Shown: positions 1 through 7,656, counted from the stretch's first letter. The stretch: DNA of 37,101 bases from Neptuniibacter sp. (GCF_024231755.1 NZ_JAAEQH010000065.1:1-37101); one strand, 5' to 3'. Made by a program: numbers and translations. Notes: a model not told the origin generated them from the sequence alone.

Positions 1-1
1 C

Positions 2-1117
2 GATTGTATTATCGATACCTGCAATAGTGCGTCGTTACCTCCGGTGAAAATCTCTACAGCATTTAGTTCTACCTATGCTCATGAACTCTTGGCTGAGAAT
101 GAGTTTTCTCTTCTCATTGTTGGAGTAGGTGAAGAACTGATGTTAGATCAGATACAAGCCTTGGCTGAACAACATGCGCCTAAGCCTCTTATTGCTATTC
201 TTCCACCTGAGAGAGACGAATGGGTTCTCAGAGCTTTGCGTTTAGGGGCTGCTGATGTCTTTGTTCAGAATACTCTTTGTGACGAAACAGATGCTTTTGC
301 CCATTCCGTGGCTAAGTTTCTTGCCCAGGCAGAATTGATAGAGAAAAACTTTCATTATCGTGATGAGCTTGAAAAAAGCCTGAGTGAACTGCAGGCTGAC
401 CAGCAGGCGGCACTACAGATCCAGCAGAATATGCTGCCGGACCGGCAGTTTCAGTCAGGAGTGATCAGTGCTCGTTACTTGTTGATCCCATCACTGTACT
501 TAAGTGGCGATTTTGTTGATGTTATTGCCATTGATGAACATCGAACGCTGTTTTATCTGGCTGATGTGTCAGGGCATGGTGCTTCGTCGGCTCTGGTCAC
601 CGTTCTACTGAAAAATATGACAAACCGCCTGTTAAGAAATTTTCGGCGTGAATCCAGTTTTGACATCTTGTCACCCATAGACACTTTGTACCGAATAAAC
701 ACTGAACTGCTGGATACCGAACTTGGTAAACATCTCAGTATTTTTATTGGGTTATATGATAGTGAAACCTCCAAACTAACCTATGCTGTAGGGGGGCATC
801 ACCCAATGCCTGTTCTGCGCAAAGGTGAAGAGGCTTGTTTTCTTGAGGGTAGAGGGATGCCGGTTGGGCTTTTCCCGGAGCCTTTGTTTGAAGAAAAGTC
901 ACTCCATCTGCCTTCTGAGTTTGAAATTACTCTGTTTTCGGACGGTATTCTGGAGATGCTTCCTGAAAAAGGTATGGAAGCTCAGGAAAATCGGTTATTA
1001 AATGCTGTTATTGATACTAAAGGATCAGGCCCGGAGGAGATCAAAGAGCGCTTACTTCCCGGTATAATCGATGATGCACCTGATGATATTGCGATTATGA
1101 CGATTTGCAGGCAGTAA
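2..1117 (+). CDS. rssB: RssB-like pseudo-receiver / PP2C (SpoIIE-type) phosphatase, 5' partial
   Basis: The reading frame is open to the left edge with no stop, so the GTG at 44 is probably internal and about 20-30 N-terminal residues lie outside the window. The N-terminal ~100 residues have a receiver-like fold pattern ending in ALRLGAADVF, close to ALRLGVEDV of E. coli RssB. The position where the phospho-Asp is expected reads IVGVGEE, so it appears to lack that residue. A coiled linker (about residues 90-135 from the GTG) precedes a PP2C domain with SGDFVDV, DVSGHG, SDGILE and DDIAIM, the metal-binding acids of an active Ser/Thr phosphatase. The next gene is a STAS protein 6 nt downstream. 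The pair resembles RssB-RssC of Pseudomonas, where the phosphatase acts on the anti-sigma antagonist and the adaptor controls RpoS turnover. The family call is firm, the rssB name moderate. Confidence 0.8.
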   Translation, partial: DCIIDTCNSASLPPVKISTAFSSTYAHELLAENEFSLLIVGVGEELMLDQIQALAEQHAPKPLIAILPPERDEWVLRALRLGAADVFVQNTLCDETDAFAHSVAKFLAQAELIEKNFHYRDELEKSLSELQADQQAALQIQQNMLPDRQFQSGVISARYLLIPSLYLSGDFVDVIAIDEHRTLFYLADVSGHGASSALVTVLLKNMTNRLLRNFRRESSFDILSPIDTLYRINTELLDTELGKHLSIFIGLYDSETSKLTYAVGGHHPMPVLRKGEEACFLEGRGMPVGLFPEPLFEEKSLHLPSEFEITLFSDGILEMLPEKGMEAQENRLLNAVIDTKGSGPEEIKERLLPGIIDDAPDDIAIMTICRQ

Positions 1118-1123
1118 CAGATA

Positions 1124-1612
1124 ATGCAGGAAGGTTCTATTTACTCAGCGCTGGTTGACGGCAGTTATGTCCTGAAGTTTTTCGGAGACGTAAGGTTAAC
1201 TCTGTGTTCATCGCTGGATTGCCATTTGGAAGAATCTCTGGCTTCTCCTGAGGTTAAAGAGATCCTCATTGATCTAACTCAGACAGAGGGAATCGATAGC
1301 ACTTCCCTTGGTTTGATTGCCAAGCTGTCTATCAAAGCTCAAAAGCGCGGTCTGGAAAAACCGGCGTTGGTATCTACAAACCCGGATATTACCCGTATTC
1401 TTCTGACGATGGGTTTTGATCATGTCTTTGTATTGCTTGATCAACTGCCATCAAGTGTTCAGGAATTGAAGAAACTTCCACTGGTGCAAGAATCTGTGGA
1501 AGAGATGCAACAGCGAATCATTGCTGCACACCGTGTGTTGATGGATCTGAATGAATCCAATCGTGAAGCGTTTCAGGATTTGGTATCTACACTCGAATCA
1601 ATCGATAAATAA
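1124..1612 (+). CDS. rssC: STAS-domain anti-sigma factor antagonist (RssC-like)
   Basis: This 162-residue protein has a STAS domain over about residues 5-105. The loop-helix signature GIDSTSLGLIAKL contains the usual phosphorylation site (S59/T60, equivalent to the Ser of SpoIIAA). A helical tail of ~50 residues follows the domain and is longer than in minimal anti-anti-sigma factors. The gene starts 6 nt after the PP2C phosphatase gene and is certainly co-transcribed. The inferred role is as the phosphatase's substrate in a partner-switching circuit: dephosphorylated it would bind a kinase/anti-sigma protein, which is not encoded next to it here. The length and pairing match Pseudomonas RssC; that name is by analogy. 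Confidence 0.8.
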   Translation: MQEGSIYSALVDGSYVLKFFGDVRLTLCSSLDCHLEESLASPEVKEILIDLTQTEGIDSTSLGLIAKLSIKAQKRGLEKPALVSTNPDITRILLTMGFDHVFVLLDQLPSSVQELKKLPLVQESVEEMQQRIIAAHRVLMDLNESNREAFQDLVSTLESIDK

Positions 1613-1647
1613 GCATGATCGGTTAGTTAGCGACTTGCCCCTTTGAT

Positions 1648-2715
1648 TCATACCCTTATTGCTTGCCGCTTAGCTCCCCAGCTTCCTGGTTGTTTTTCAA
1701 AAACGCCATGCAGAGCTGTTCTGCACTTTAGGCATCTACCGTGGCTGTCCAGATTCCATCTGCCCAGCTCATACCAACAGCGCTCTATCAGTAGCTCACC
1801 ACAGTTATGGCAGTAGGTGCTGCTACCCGAAGTGTCATAGACATTTCCGGTATAGGGGTAATAAATACCGTTTTTTATCGCGATCTCTCTGGCGCGGGTT
1901 AGTGTTTCTGGTGATGTTCTGGGTTTATCCAGCATCTTCCAGTCCGGGTGGAACGCGGTGAAATGTACAGGGACTTCTGGCCCTAGATTTTCTCTGACCC
2001 AGCCACAAAGCGCTTCCAATTCTTGATTGCTGTCGTTTTCATCTGGGATAAGCAATGTTGTGATTTCAAACCAGATATCAGTTTCATGTTTCAGGTAGAG
2101 AAGGGTATCTAGAGCAGTTTTGAGATCTCCCCCACAGATTCTCTTGTAGAACTTTTCATTGAAAGCTTTCAGATCAATATTGGCAGCGTCCATACCGGAG
2201 AAAAAAAATTTGCGCGGATCTTCACAAATATAACCGGCGCTTACAGCCACAGTTTTAAGCTGTTTTTCATGGCATGCTTCAGCAATATCCAGAGCATATT
2301 CCATAAAGATAACCGGATCGTTATAGGTGAATGCCACGCCCATACAACCGTAGTTTAATGCTGCTTCAGCTATTTGCTCTGGGAGCGCCTTGCCAGTCAG
2401 GGTGTCCATCTCCCGGGATTTACTCATATCCCAGTTCTGACAGAATTTGCAGGTCAGATTACAGCCGGCGGTTCCAAAGGAGAGAATAGGTTGCCCTGGA
2501 AGGTAATGGTTGAGAGGTTTTTTTTCTACTGGATCAATGCAAAAGCCACTGGAGCGTCCCCAGGTGTAGAGCTTTATTGAGCTGTCCTCGCAACCCCGCA
2601 CGAAACAAAGCCCCCTTTGTCCCTCTTTCAGTCGACAAAACCGAGGGCATAGATCACATTGAATTCTGCCGTCTTCCAAAGTGTGCCAGAACTGGGTAGG
2701 GTGGGGAGCAGACAT
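1648..2715 (-). CDS. amrS: AmmeMemoRadiSam-system radical SAM enzyme
   Basis: The protein has 355 residues. The radical SAM cluster motif CNLTCKFC places C85, C89 and C92 as the 4Fe-4S ligands. An N-terminal Cys group (C20, C23, C27, C37) and C-terminal CxxC pairs (CHNC, CLKC) are typical of the AmrS/PflA-like family. The family is named for its frequent association with AMMECR1 and MEMO1 proteins, but neither partner lies in this window. The reaction has not been settled to my knowledge; glycyl-radical activation is not supported here because no glycyl-radical enzyme is nearby. The ATG at 2715 has AGGAA 9 nt upstream. The gene converges with the STAS gene and is divergent from the SH3-like protein gene. 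Confidence 0.85.
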   Translation of the reverse strand: MSAPHPTQFWHTLEDGRIQCDLCPRFCRLKEGQRGLCFVRGCEDSSIKLYTWGRSSGFCIDPVEKKPLNHYLPGQPILSFGTAGCNLTCKFCQNWDMSKSREMDTLTGKALPEQIAEAALNYGCMGVAFTYNDPVIFMEYALDIAEACHEKQLKTVAVSAGYICEDPRKFFFSGMDAANIDLKAFNEKFYKRICGGDLKTALDTLLYLKHETDIWFEITTLLIPDENDSNQELEALCGWVRENLGPEVPVHFTAFHPDWKMLDKPRTSPETLTRAREIAIKNGIYYPYTGNVYDTSGSSTYCHNCGELLIERCWYELGRWNLDSHGRCLKCRTALHGVFEKQPGSWGAKRQAIRV

Positions 2716-2794
2716 AAAGCATTATTCCTAGATACTCTCTGCTTAAGTATAGGATTGAAAGGTGGGAGTGAGGAATTAGATAAGGGTATACAGA

Positions 2795-3520
2795 ATGTTG
2801 TTACGTTTAATTTGCTTATTGAGTCTGGGTTTATTTTCACTATCTGTATGCGCGGATGGACGTTACAGCTCTAAAGTTTATATTCCTAACCAATACCAGC
2901 CAGATGATTCGTTAATTAGTTTTACCTCCCAATTAGACAAGTTGGCTGAGAAAAAAGACCTTTCTATGCTGCTGACGCGAGTTGATAAGCGGTTTTATAT
3001 TTCCCGTGATTTTGGTGGGATGTTCAACCCGGAACACAGTCATGAACAAAATTTCATCAATATATTTTCATTGGATGACTCTAAACTTCGCGAGGAGTTT
3101 AGAGGTTCCGGTTGGGCTATGTTTAAGAAACTTCTGAATGAGAGAAGCTTTCAGAAGGTGAAAGGAGATATCTGCTCTCCAGCAAATGTGCTTCCGGTTA
3201 AGGATAATCTTCCTGATGAGTTCTGGTTAAGTTGGGGTTATGTAGCCGGCGAGGATGTTTTTGTGAGGTCTGAACCCAATCTGCAAGCTGAGCCTATTGA
3301 TAGCCTTTCTTATGAGGTTATTGAGCCGGTAGAGGGGATGCAGGGGGATCGTGTAAAAGGGCTAAATGGCCAAGGTTTATGGATTAAGGTTAATACTCCC
3401 CGTGGTAAACAGGGGTATATGTATTCAACCTATTTCGACAATTTCCTTAAAGCACAAATCTGTTATAGGCAAGTTTCTGGGCAGTGGAAAATTATCGGTT
3501 TTGTTGGTGGCGGTGATTAA
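2795..3520 (+). CDS. secreted SH3-domain-like protein
   Basis: This 241-residue protein starts with a cleavable signal peptide: a hydrophobic stretch at residues 3-17, then SVCADG with likely cleavage after Ala20. The N-terminal half is unrecognised. About residues 145-215 look like a bacterial SH3 fold (EDVFVRSEPN, then GLWIKVNTPRGKQGYMYSTY), which in envelope proteins often contacts peptidoglycan or other proteins. Two mature cysteines are visible (in DICSP and AQICY) and could pair. It lies upstream of the ExbB/ExbD-like operon on the same strand, but a 166-nt gap leaves co-transcription open. The ribosome-binding site is weak (AAGGG 8 nt before the ATG). Function unknown; periplasmic location inferred. 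Confidence 0.65.
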   Translation: MLLRLICLLSLGLFSLSVCADGRYSSKVYIPNQYQPDDSLISFTSQLDKLAEKKDLSMLLTRVDKRFYISRDFGGMFNPEHSHEQNFINIFSLDDSKLREEFRGSGWAMFKKLLNERSFQKVKGDICSPANVLPVKDNLPDEFWLSWGYVAGEDVFVRSEPNLQAEPIDSLSYEVIEPVEGMQGDRVKGLNGQGLWIKVNTPRGKQGYMYSTYFDNFLKAQICYRQVSGQWKIIGFVGGGD

Positions 3521-3566
3521 AGGCACTTACACAGATATTTTTCTCTTTAGTGCTTAACGGACCTTC

Positions 3567-3601
3567 TTTGGTTCTGTTTCGGTGCTATTTTGGTTCTGTT
3601 T
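3567..3601 (+). repeat. 13-bp direct repeat upstream of the channel operon
   Basis: TTTGGTTCTGTTT occurs at 3567-3579 and again at 3589-3601. The 22-bp period is about two helical turns, so both copies face the same side of the DNA, as paired activator sites often do. They lie 86 nt before the first gene of the ExbB-like operon. A binding role is inference only. Confidence 0.4.
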
Positions 3602-3686
3602 TGTTGTTGTAGGCGTGTCGCTGTGCCGATATTTGCAGTGACCTCGTTTATAGTTTGGTTAAGGAACAGAAATCTGGGATAAGTTT

Positions 3687-4382
3687 ATGCCATCGTCCAG
3701 TTCGTATCGGATCTTTTTATACTGGTTATTGTTAGCCGGTTTGATAGTTTCAGCTGTATTTGTCAGCTGGGATCTTGGTGTACTGGAAAAAATCCTAGTA
3801 GAAGACATTACACGGATCAGTGTTATCGTCTTGTTGCTACTCTTTCTTGCTTCCATGCATTGTGGTTACCGCAGTTGGTACCTGACTCGCCAGTTGCTGA
3901 TGCATGAACATCTTCGTACAAATTTCAGTGGTTTAACCGATGAAAACTATCCTCCTTTCCCTAAAGGGGTATCAGTCATTCAGGACTATCTTACCGGTCT
4001 AAGCAATGGGGATTCTGAACAGGATAAAACGCTTTTATCTGAGGTTATGGCTGAATCTTTGAGGGGATCGCATCAGGTAGGTTGGTTTATTTCCGGCCTG
4101 GTTATTAAATTGGGTTTGCTTGGTACCGTAATCGGCTTTGTGTTGATGCTGGGTTCTATATCTGGATTAGAGAATCTGGATATCTCGGATATTAAGCAAC
4201 TTATGACGCAAATGACCCAGGGTATGGGAGTAGCGATGAACACCACTATGGTGGGATTAGTCAGTAGTATGTTACTTGGGTTGCAGTATCTGCTTTTGGA
4301 TCGTTGTGCTGATGGCGTCGTTGCAGAAGGTGTCAGTTTAGGCCAGGAGTTCTGCAATCAAAATCAGGATGATAATGAGTAA
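3687..4382 (+). CDS. MotA/TolQ/ExbB-family proton channel subunit
   Basis: The protein has 231 residues and four predicted membrane helices: about 9-27, 43-58, 132-155 and 175-201. The two C-terminal helices carry the family signature: GLLGTVIGF in the third and AMNTTMVGLVSS in the fourth, the pore-lining Gly/Thr pattern of MotA, TolQ and ExbB. The four-helix layout with a cytoplasmic loop between helices 2 and 3 is nearer MotA than the three-helix TolQ. The next gene, 5 nt downstream, encodes an ExbD-like partner, so together they should form an ion-driven stator in the inner membrane. No TonB, Tol-Pal or flagellar gene is adjacent, so the load it drives is unknown. The start ATG has GGGAT about 6 nt upstream. 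Confidence 0.8.
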   Translation: MPSSSSYRIFLYWLLLAGLIVSAVFVSWDLGVLEKILVEDITRISVIVLLLLFLASMHCGYRSWYLTRQLLMHEHLRTNFSGLTDENYPPFPKGVSVIQDYLTGLSNGDSEQDKTLLSEVMAESLRGSHQVGWFISGLVIKLGLLGTVIGFVLMLGSISGLENLDISDIKQLMTQMTQGMGVAMNTTMVGLVSSMLLGLQYLLLDRCADGVVAEGVSLGQEFCNQNQDDNE

Positions 4383-4387
4383 TCCTC

Positions 4388-4996
4388 ATGGCTCTTTTTC
4401 AGCGTAAGTCCAGTTTTGATATTGATCCCTTTACGGATCTGCTGTTCAACGCGCTGTTGACGTTCACCTTTCTCTTTCTAATCGCTCTGTTGTTGCTTAA
4501 TCCTCCAGCAAAAACCGGAATCATTGATCCTAAAGCTGAGTTTCTGATTACAGTCAGTTGGCCAGATGGTGACCCGAATGATATCGACGTCTGGGCCACG
4601 GGCCCCAATGGTAAGAAAGTCTGGTACAAGCGTACACAGGACGGTTTGATGCATCTGGATAGGGATGATCGGGGGCTGGCCAATGATACGCAGGTCGTAA
4701 ATGGCAAAGAGATTATTAATCCTCTGAATCAGGAAGTGTTAACCCTCCGCGGTCGTCCGCCGGGAGAATATATTATTAACGTGCATTACTTTAAAACTGA
4801 AAACCAGGTAGAGGTTCCAGTGACGGTATATCTGGCAGAGGTTAATCCCCAAATGAAGGTGTTGCATTACCACACCTCTTTGTTGGCGAAAGAGGGGGAT
4901 GAAGCGACAGCTATTCGTTTTACCCTGACCCCGTCTGGCAAAGTGACCAATATTAATCAGCTACAGAAAAGTTTAGTGAAGGCGAACGCAAAATGA
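4388..4996 (+). CDS. ExbD/MotB-like stator subunit with a periplasmic beta-sandwich-like domain
   Basis: The protein has 202 residues. A short cytoplasmic N-terminus leads into one membrane helix (about residues 18-38). Its start reads IDPFTDLLF, aligning with the P-x-x-D pattern of ExbD (TPLVD), so D17 is the likely proton-carrying aspartate. The periplasmic part lacks both an OmpA-type peptidoglycan-binding domain and an obvious ExbD/TolR fold. It begins with ITVSWPDGDPNDIDVWATGPNG, which resembles DUF2135/YfaP-type beta domains, and continues with PPGEYIINVHYF, a typical beta-strand edge. The C-terminal ~60 residues are also beta-rich. The gene sits 5 nt after the channel subunit and overlaps the next gene by 4 nt (ATGA). 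The stator assignment is solid; the domain name is a resemblance. Confidence 0.75.
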   Translation: MALFQRKSSFDIDPFTDLLFNALLTFTFLFLIALLLLNPPAKTGIIDPKAEFLITVSWPDGDPNDIDVWATGPNGKKVWYKRTQDGLMHLDRDDRGLANDTQVVNGKEIINPLNQEVLTLRGRPPGEYIINVHYFKTENQVEVPVTVYLAEVNPQMKVLHYHTSLLAKEGDEATAIRFTLTPSGKVTNINQLQKSLVKANAK

Positions 4997-5508
4997 GTGA
5001 AGTGTTGCTGAGTTTGAGTATTGCGTATGTGTTTTTGGCAGCGCTGCTGCTACTTGCATTGATCTATAGCCGTTTACACTGGTTATTGAAAGTGGGTTTG
5101 GTAACCGTGGCTTTAGTTTTTTATTGGTTAAGTTATCAGGGCTGGAAAGAGACGCAGGGCTGGCCTACCACCACTGCATTGCCTGAGCGTTTCCTGCTGC
5201 ATTCTGCTGTTATTGAAGAGCCTGATAAGGAGTTGGGAACACAGGGGAGTATTTTTATCTGGGTTTCTGATCTAAAAACGTTTAAGCCTGCTGAACAACC
5301 TCGTTCCTATCGCCTTGAATACGACCAGGGGACTCATGGGAAGGTAGAGGATGCACTGCGAGAGATGCAAAACGGCAATCTGCAGATTGGTGAGATAAAT
5401 CCAGCGGCAGAATTGAAAGAGAGTAGTAAAGACCAGAAACGTATGGGGCTAAAATATCCTGGCCTTGAATTCGTCAAACTACCTGACCCTGCACTTCCGG
5501 AGAAGTGA
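4993..5508 (+). CDS. two-helix membrane protein of the ExbB/ExbD-like operon
   Basis: I do not recognise a family. The 171 residues begin with two hydrophobic helices (about 4-25 and 31-49) separated by a short basic loop (YSRLHW), followed by a ~120-residue soluble domain that is probably periplasmic if the N-terminus is outside. The soluble part includes GSIFIWVSDL and a Pro-rich, charged C-terminus. Its ATG overlaps the stop of the ExbD-like gene (ATGA), implying translational coupling and comparable dosage. It is therefore likely a structural partner of the stator rather than an enzyme. No catalytic motif is evident. Confidence 0.65.
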   Translation: MSEVLLSLSIAYVFLAALLLLALIYSRLHWLLKVGLVTVALVFYWLSYQGWKETQGWPTTTALPERFLLHSAVIEEPDKELGTQGSIFIWVSDLKTFKPAEQPRSYRLEYDQGTHGKVEDALREMQNGNLQIGEINPAAELKESSKDQKRMGLKYPGLEFVKLPDPALPEK

Positions 5509-5532
5509 CATGAGAAGTGATATGAGAAGTGG
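5501..5532 (+). repeat. 12-bp tandem repeat spanning a stop codon and two alternative starts
   Basis: The units are AGAAGTGACATG (5501-5512), AGAAGTGATATG (5513-5524) and the partial AGAAGTGG (5525-5532). The first unit contains the stop codon of the upstream gene (5506-5508). Each complete unit brings its own Shine-Dalgarno-like AGAAG and its own in-frame ATG (5510 and 5522) for the lipoprotein gene. Confidence 0.75.
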
Positions 5533-6247
5533 GGTTAAGAGTCTTCTAGTCTTAATATTGTTAGGTGCTCTTTCTGCTTGTCAGTCAGATATTCCTGAGA
5601 ACGATTACTTCCCGTTGCATAAGGGAGTTGTTTGGCATTATGAAGTGACTAACCAGTGGGCTGATCAGGTAGATATTGAGCAATTTTCTATCACCAATTT
5701 GGGGCCAGTGCAGATGTCGGGTGACTATGCGGATCAACCGGTCTCGGTGCGTAGAAGTAGTGATGGCACTGATTACTACATCCTGCAGGATGATACAGGA
5801 AGCCATCGCATAGGTAAGCGGACAGTTGTTGAGCTGAAACCTGTTATTGATAAAGCTGAGCGAAAAATACTTCCGGGATATGCTGATCTGGAGGAGGGGC
5901 GCTTCTGGACGTTGGAGAGCCAGCCTTTTATCTTACGTGGCACAGGTTTTCATTCGTTACCTGATCCCAGCCTGAAAAAGTTTACCATGACTAATGAGAT
6001 TACCGAGGTTGACGCTACGGTGACGGTTCCGGCCGGAACCTTTAGTGGTTGTGTAGTCATTACCGGTGTCGGAATAATCAGTATCTATGCAGACCCCCGT
6101 CTTGGTTATCAGGATATCGAAATCGTTCAAACTGAGTGGTATGCACCAGGGGTAGGCTTGGTTAAACTGCTGCGGGAAGAGCCCATGGATTTGCCGATGT
6201 TTAAGGGCGGTACGGTTAGTTTTGAGCTGGAACGTTTTGAGCCTTAA
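5510..6247 (+). CDS. lipoprotein of the ExbB/ExbD-like operon
   Basis: From the ATG at 5510 the protein has 245 residues. It has a lipoprotein signal peptide: Arg/Lys-rich start, hydrophobic VKSLLVLILLGAL, and lipobox LSAC. The residue after Cys is Gln, not Asp, which by the E. coli Lol rule favours the outer membrane. The mature protein begins DYFPLHKGVVWHYEVTN and contains TVPAGTFSGCVVI and GVGLVKL. That pattern (a motif near 'YFPL..G..W.Y', later 'VPAGTF..C', then 'G.G.V') is common in uncharacterised secreted beta proteins. I prefer 5510 because GGAG lies 7 nt upstream; 5522 is an alternative. An upstream in-frame codon at 5465 would delay the signal peptide and is rejected. It probably anchors or senses for the stator complex, by inference from the operon. 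Confidence 0.7.
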   Translation: MRSDMRSGVKSLLVLILLGALSACQSDIPENDYFPLHKGVVWHYEVTNQWADQVDIEQFSITNLGPVQMSGDYADQPVSVRRSSDGTDYYILQDDTGSHRIGKRTVVELKPVIDKAERKILPGYADLEEGRFWTLESQPFILRGTGFHSLPDPSLKKFTMTNEITEVDATVTVPAGTFSGCVVITGVGIISIYADPRLGYQDIEIVQTEWYAPGVGLVKLLREEPMDLPMFKGGTVSFELERFEP

Positions 6248-6308
6248 AAAGTGCAAAAATGTGCAAGTAATGGGACCTATGTTGATTGTCTTTGGCTATC
6301 CGCCAGTA

Positions 6309-7511
6309 TTAATGTAATTCTTTCATAGTGCCCAGAACCCAATTCAGGCTTTCCTCCTGAACAGCAGCTAAGGCTTCAATATTTTCTTCACTTAGCTGAT
6401 CCCATTCTGCAGCCATATAGTGTTTAACTTCCTCCAGCTGTTGGCCGAGAGGGCCTTCGTGGGAAAGTAGTGCTTGCTGTATTTCGGTTGAGATGGGTAA
6501 CTGAACCATGACCTCTTCCAGTTCAAGGTTCAGCATCGCGTCAATGCCGGATAACATACCGGTCATAAAAGCTGAGCATGGATTGACGTTGGAATAGCAT
6601 TTAGCACTGAGTTCACACATGCGAGCCCGGGTCAGGATTTCGCGGATAAGCTCATTTGCGTTGCTGTTGCTTTGGGTAACTGTGATTAACAGAGCCCACT
6701 TTTTTAATTCATCCAGGCCCAGTGCAATGATGGCTTCATTGATGCTGGAGATCTCCCTGGATAGGGCAAATCGGGCTGAGTTTACAATCTTGAGTATGCG
6801 CAATACCAGTTCAGGATCACGGCTGATTATCTCTTGAAGTGATTCTGGACTTGCATCGGGATTATCCAGTTCTGCCAGCAACAGAATCATCGTTGCATCA
6901 TTAGCCGTCAGTTTTCGACCTTCTACAAGCTGAGGGTGGCAGAAGAAGTATCCCTGAAAAAGCTTGAAGCCCAGACTTTTGCAATACTCAAACTCCTGGT
7001 GGGTTTCTACCTTTTCAGCAAGCAAGGTTACATTGTGTTTTTTTAGCTCACCTATGTGACGGATAAGCTGAGCGGGGGATAGCTGTTGTATATCAATTTT
7101 TACGATCTTGGCTAGCTGTAGTGCTGGGTTCCAACTCTCATCGTAAATAAAATCATCCAACGCTAGGCGATAGCCTGCGTCAGTTATAAGCCTCATGCGC
7201 TGCAGAATATCGTCAGTGAGCGATACATCTTCTAGTACTTCAAGCACAAGTGCTTCAGGCTTTAGTGCGGGGAGATTACCGTTGTATAACCAATCAGCAT
7301 TGAAGTTGATAAATGCAGGAAGAGTTTTGACTTTGCCATTCTGCAATATGCTGCTGTAAGCATGAAGCAGGACCTCAGCAGTAGCTTGGGTGCCGTTGAA
7401 CGGAATTCCCGGGCCACTACCTTCTGCATCACGGTAAAGTAGCTCATACGCGATAGTATTAAGGTCTTTATCGAATATCGGTTGCCGAGCTAATAAAATT
7501 GAAGAGGCCAC
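6309..7511 (-). CDS. EAL-HDOD signalling protein (YuxH/CdgJ-type)
   Basis: The protein has 400 residues. Residues 1-205 form an EAL-like domain beginning LARQPIFD, with YELLYR where EAL is expected. Most metal- and substrate-binding positions are kept: INFN, LVLEVLE, LALDDF, VKID, LLAEKVET and FQGY. The usual DDFGTG loop instead reads DDFIYDES, so c-di-GMP hydrolysis cannot be assumed. Residues 215-390 are an HDOD domain (ISRDPELVLRILKIVNSARF, then INEAIIALGLDELKKW), which lacks HD catalytic residues and usually mediates protein contacts. Homologues adjust motility and c-di-GMP responses. The start is GTG at 7511 with AGGG close upstream; no in-frame ATG lies upstream. It is monocistronic as far as visible. 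Confidence 0.8.
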   Translation of the reverse strand: MASSILLARQPIFDKDLNTIAYELLYRDAEGSGPGIPFNGTQATAEVLLHAYSSILQNGKVKTLPAFINFNADWLYNGNLPALKPEALVLEVLEDVSLTDDILQRMRLITDAGYRLALDDFIYDESWNPALQLAKIVKIDIQQLSPAQLIRHIGELKKHNVTLLAEKVETHQEFEYCKSLGFKLFQGYFFCHPQLVEGRKLTANDATMILLLAELDNPDASPESLQEIISRDPELVLRILKIVNSARFALSREISSINEAIIALGLDELKKWALLITVTQSNSNANELIREILTRARMCELSAKCYSNVNPCSAFMTGMLSGIDAMLNLELEEVMVQLPISTEIQQALLSHEGPLGQQLEEVKHYMAAEWDQLSEENIEALAAVQEESLNWVLGTMKELH

Positions 7512-7619
7512 AATCCCTAAGTTCTCTACAGCATCAATGTCATTGTTATTATTTTTGTTTAAAACATCATAGAGGGTAATTTTTTGAAATGCGAGGTTTT
7601 GTTGGAGAGCATTATGTTT

Positions 7620-7647
7620 ACGAGGATAGGTTTAAACCTATCCTCGT
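7620..7647. repeat. 28-bp perfect palindrome downstream of the GST gene
   Basis: The left arm is ACGAGGATAGGTTT (7620-7633) and the right arm is its exact reverse complement, so the site has two-fold symmetry with no central spacer. It lies 9 nt past the stop of the GST gene. There is no T-tract on either side, so it is a poor intrinsic terminator. The core AGGTTTAAACCT is shared with the palindrome at 33312-33335. Confidence 0.75.
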
Positions 7648-7656
7648 TCAGATGAA

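Noticed and set aside
3625-3632. GCCGATAT resembling the -10 of a sigma-28 (FliA) promoter before the ExbB-like operon
   Set aside because: The segment 11 bp upstream (GTTGTAGG) has no resemblance to TAAAGTTT, so only half of the promoter is present.
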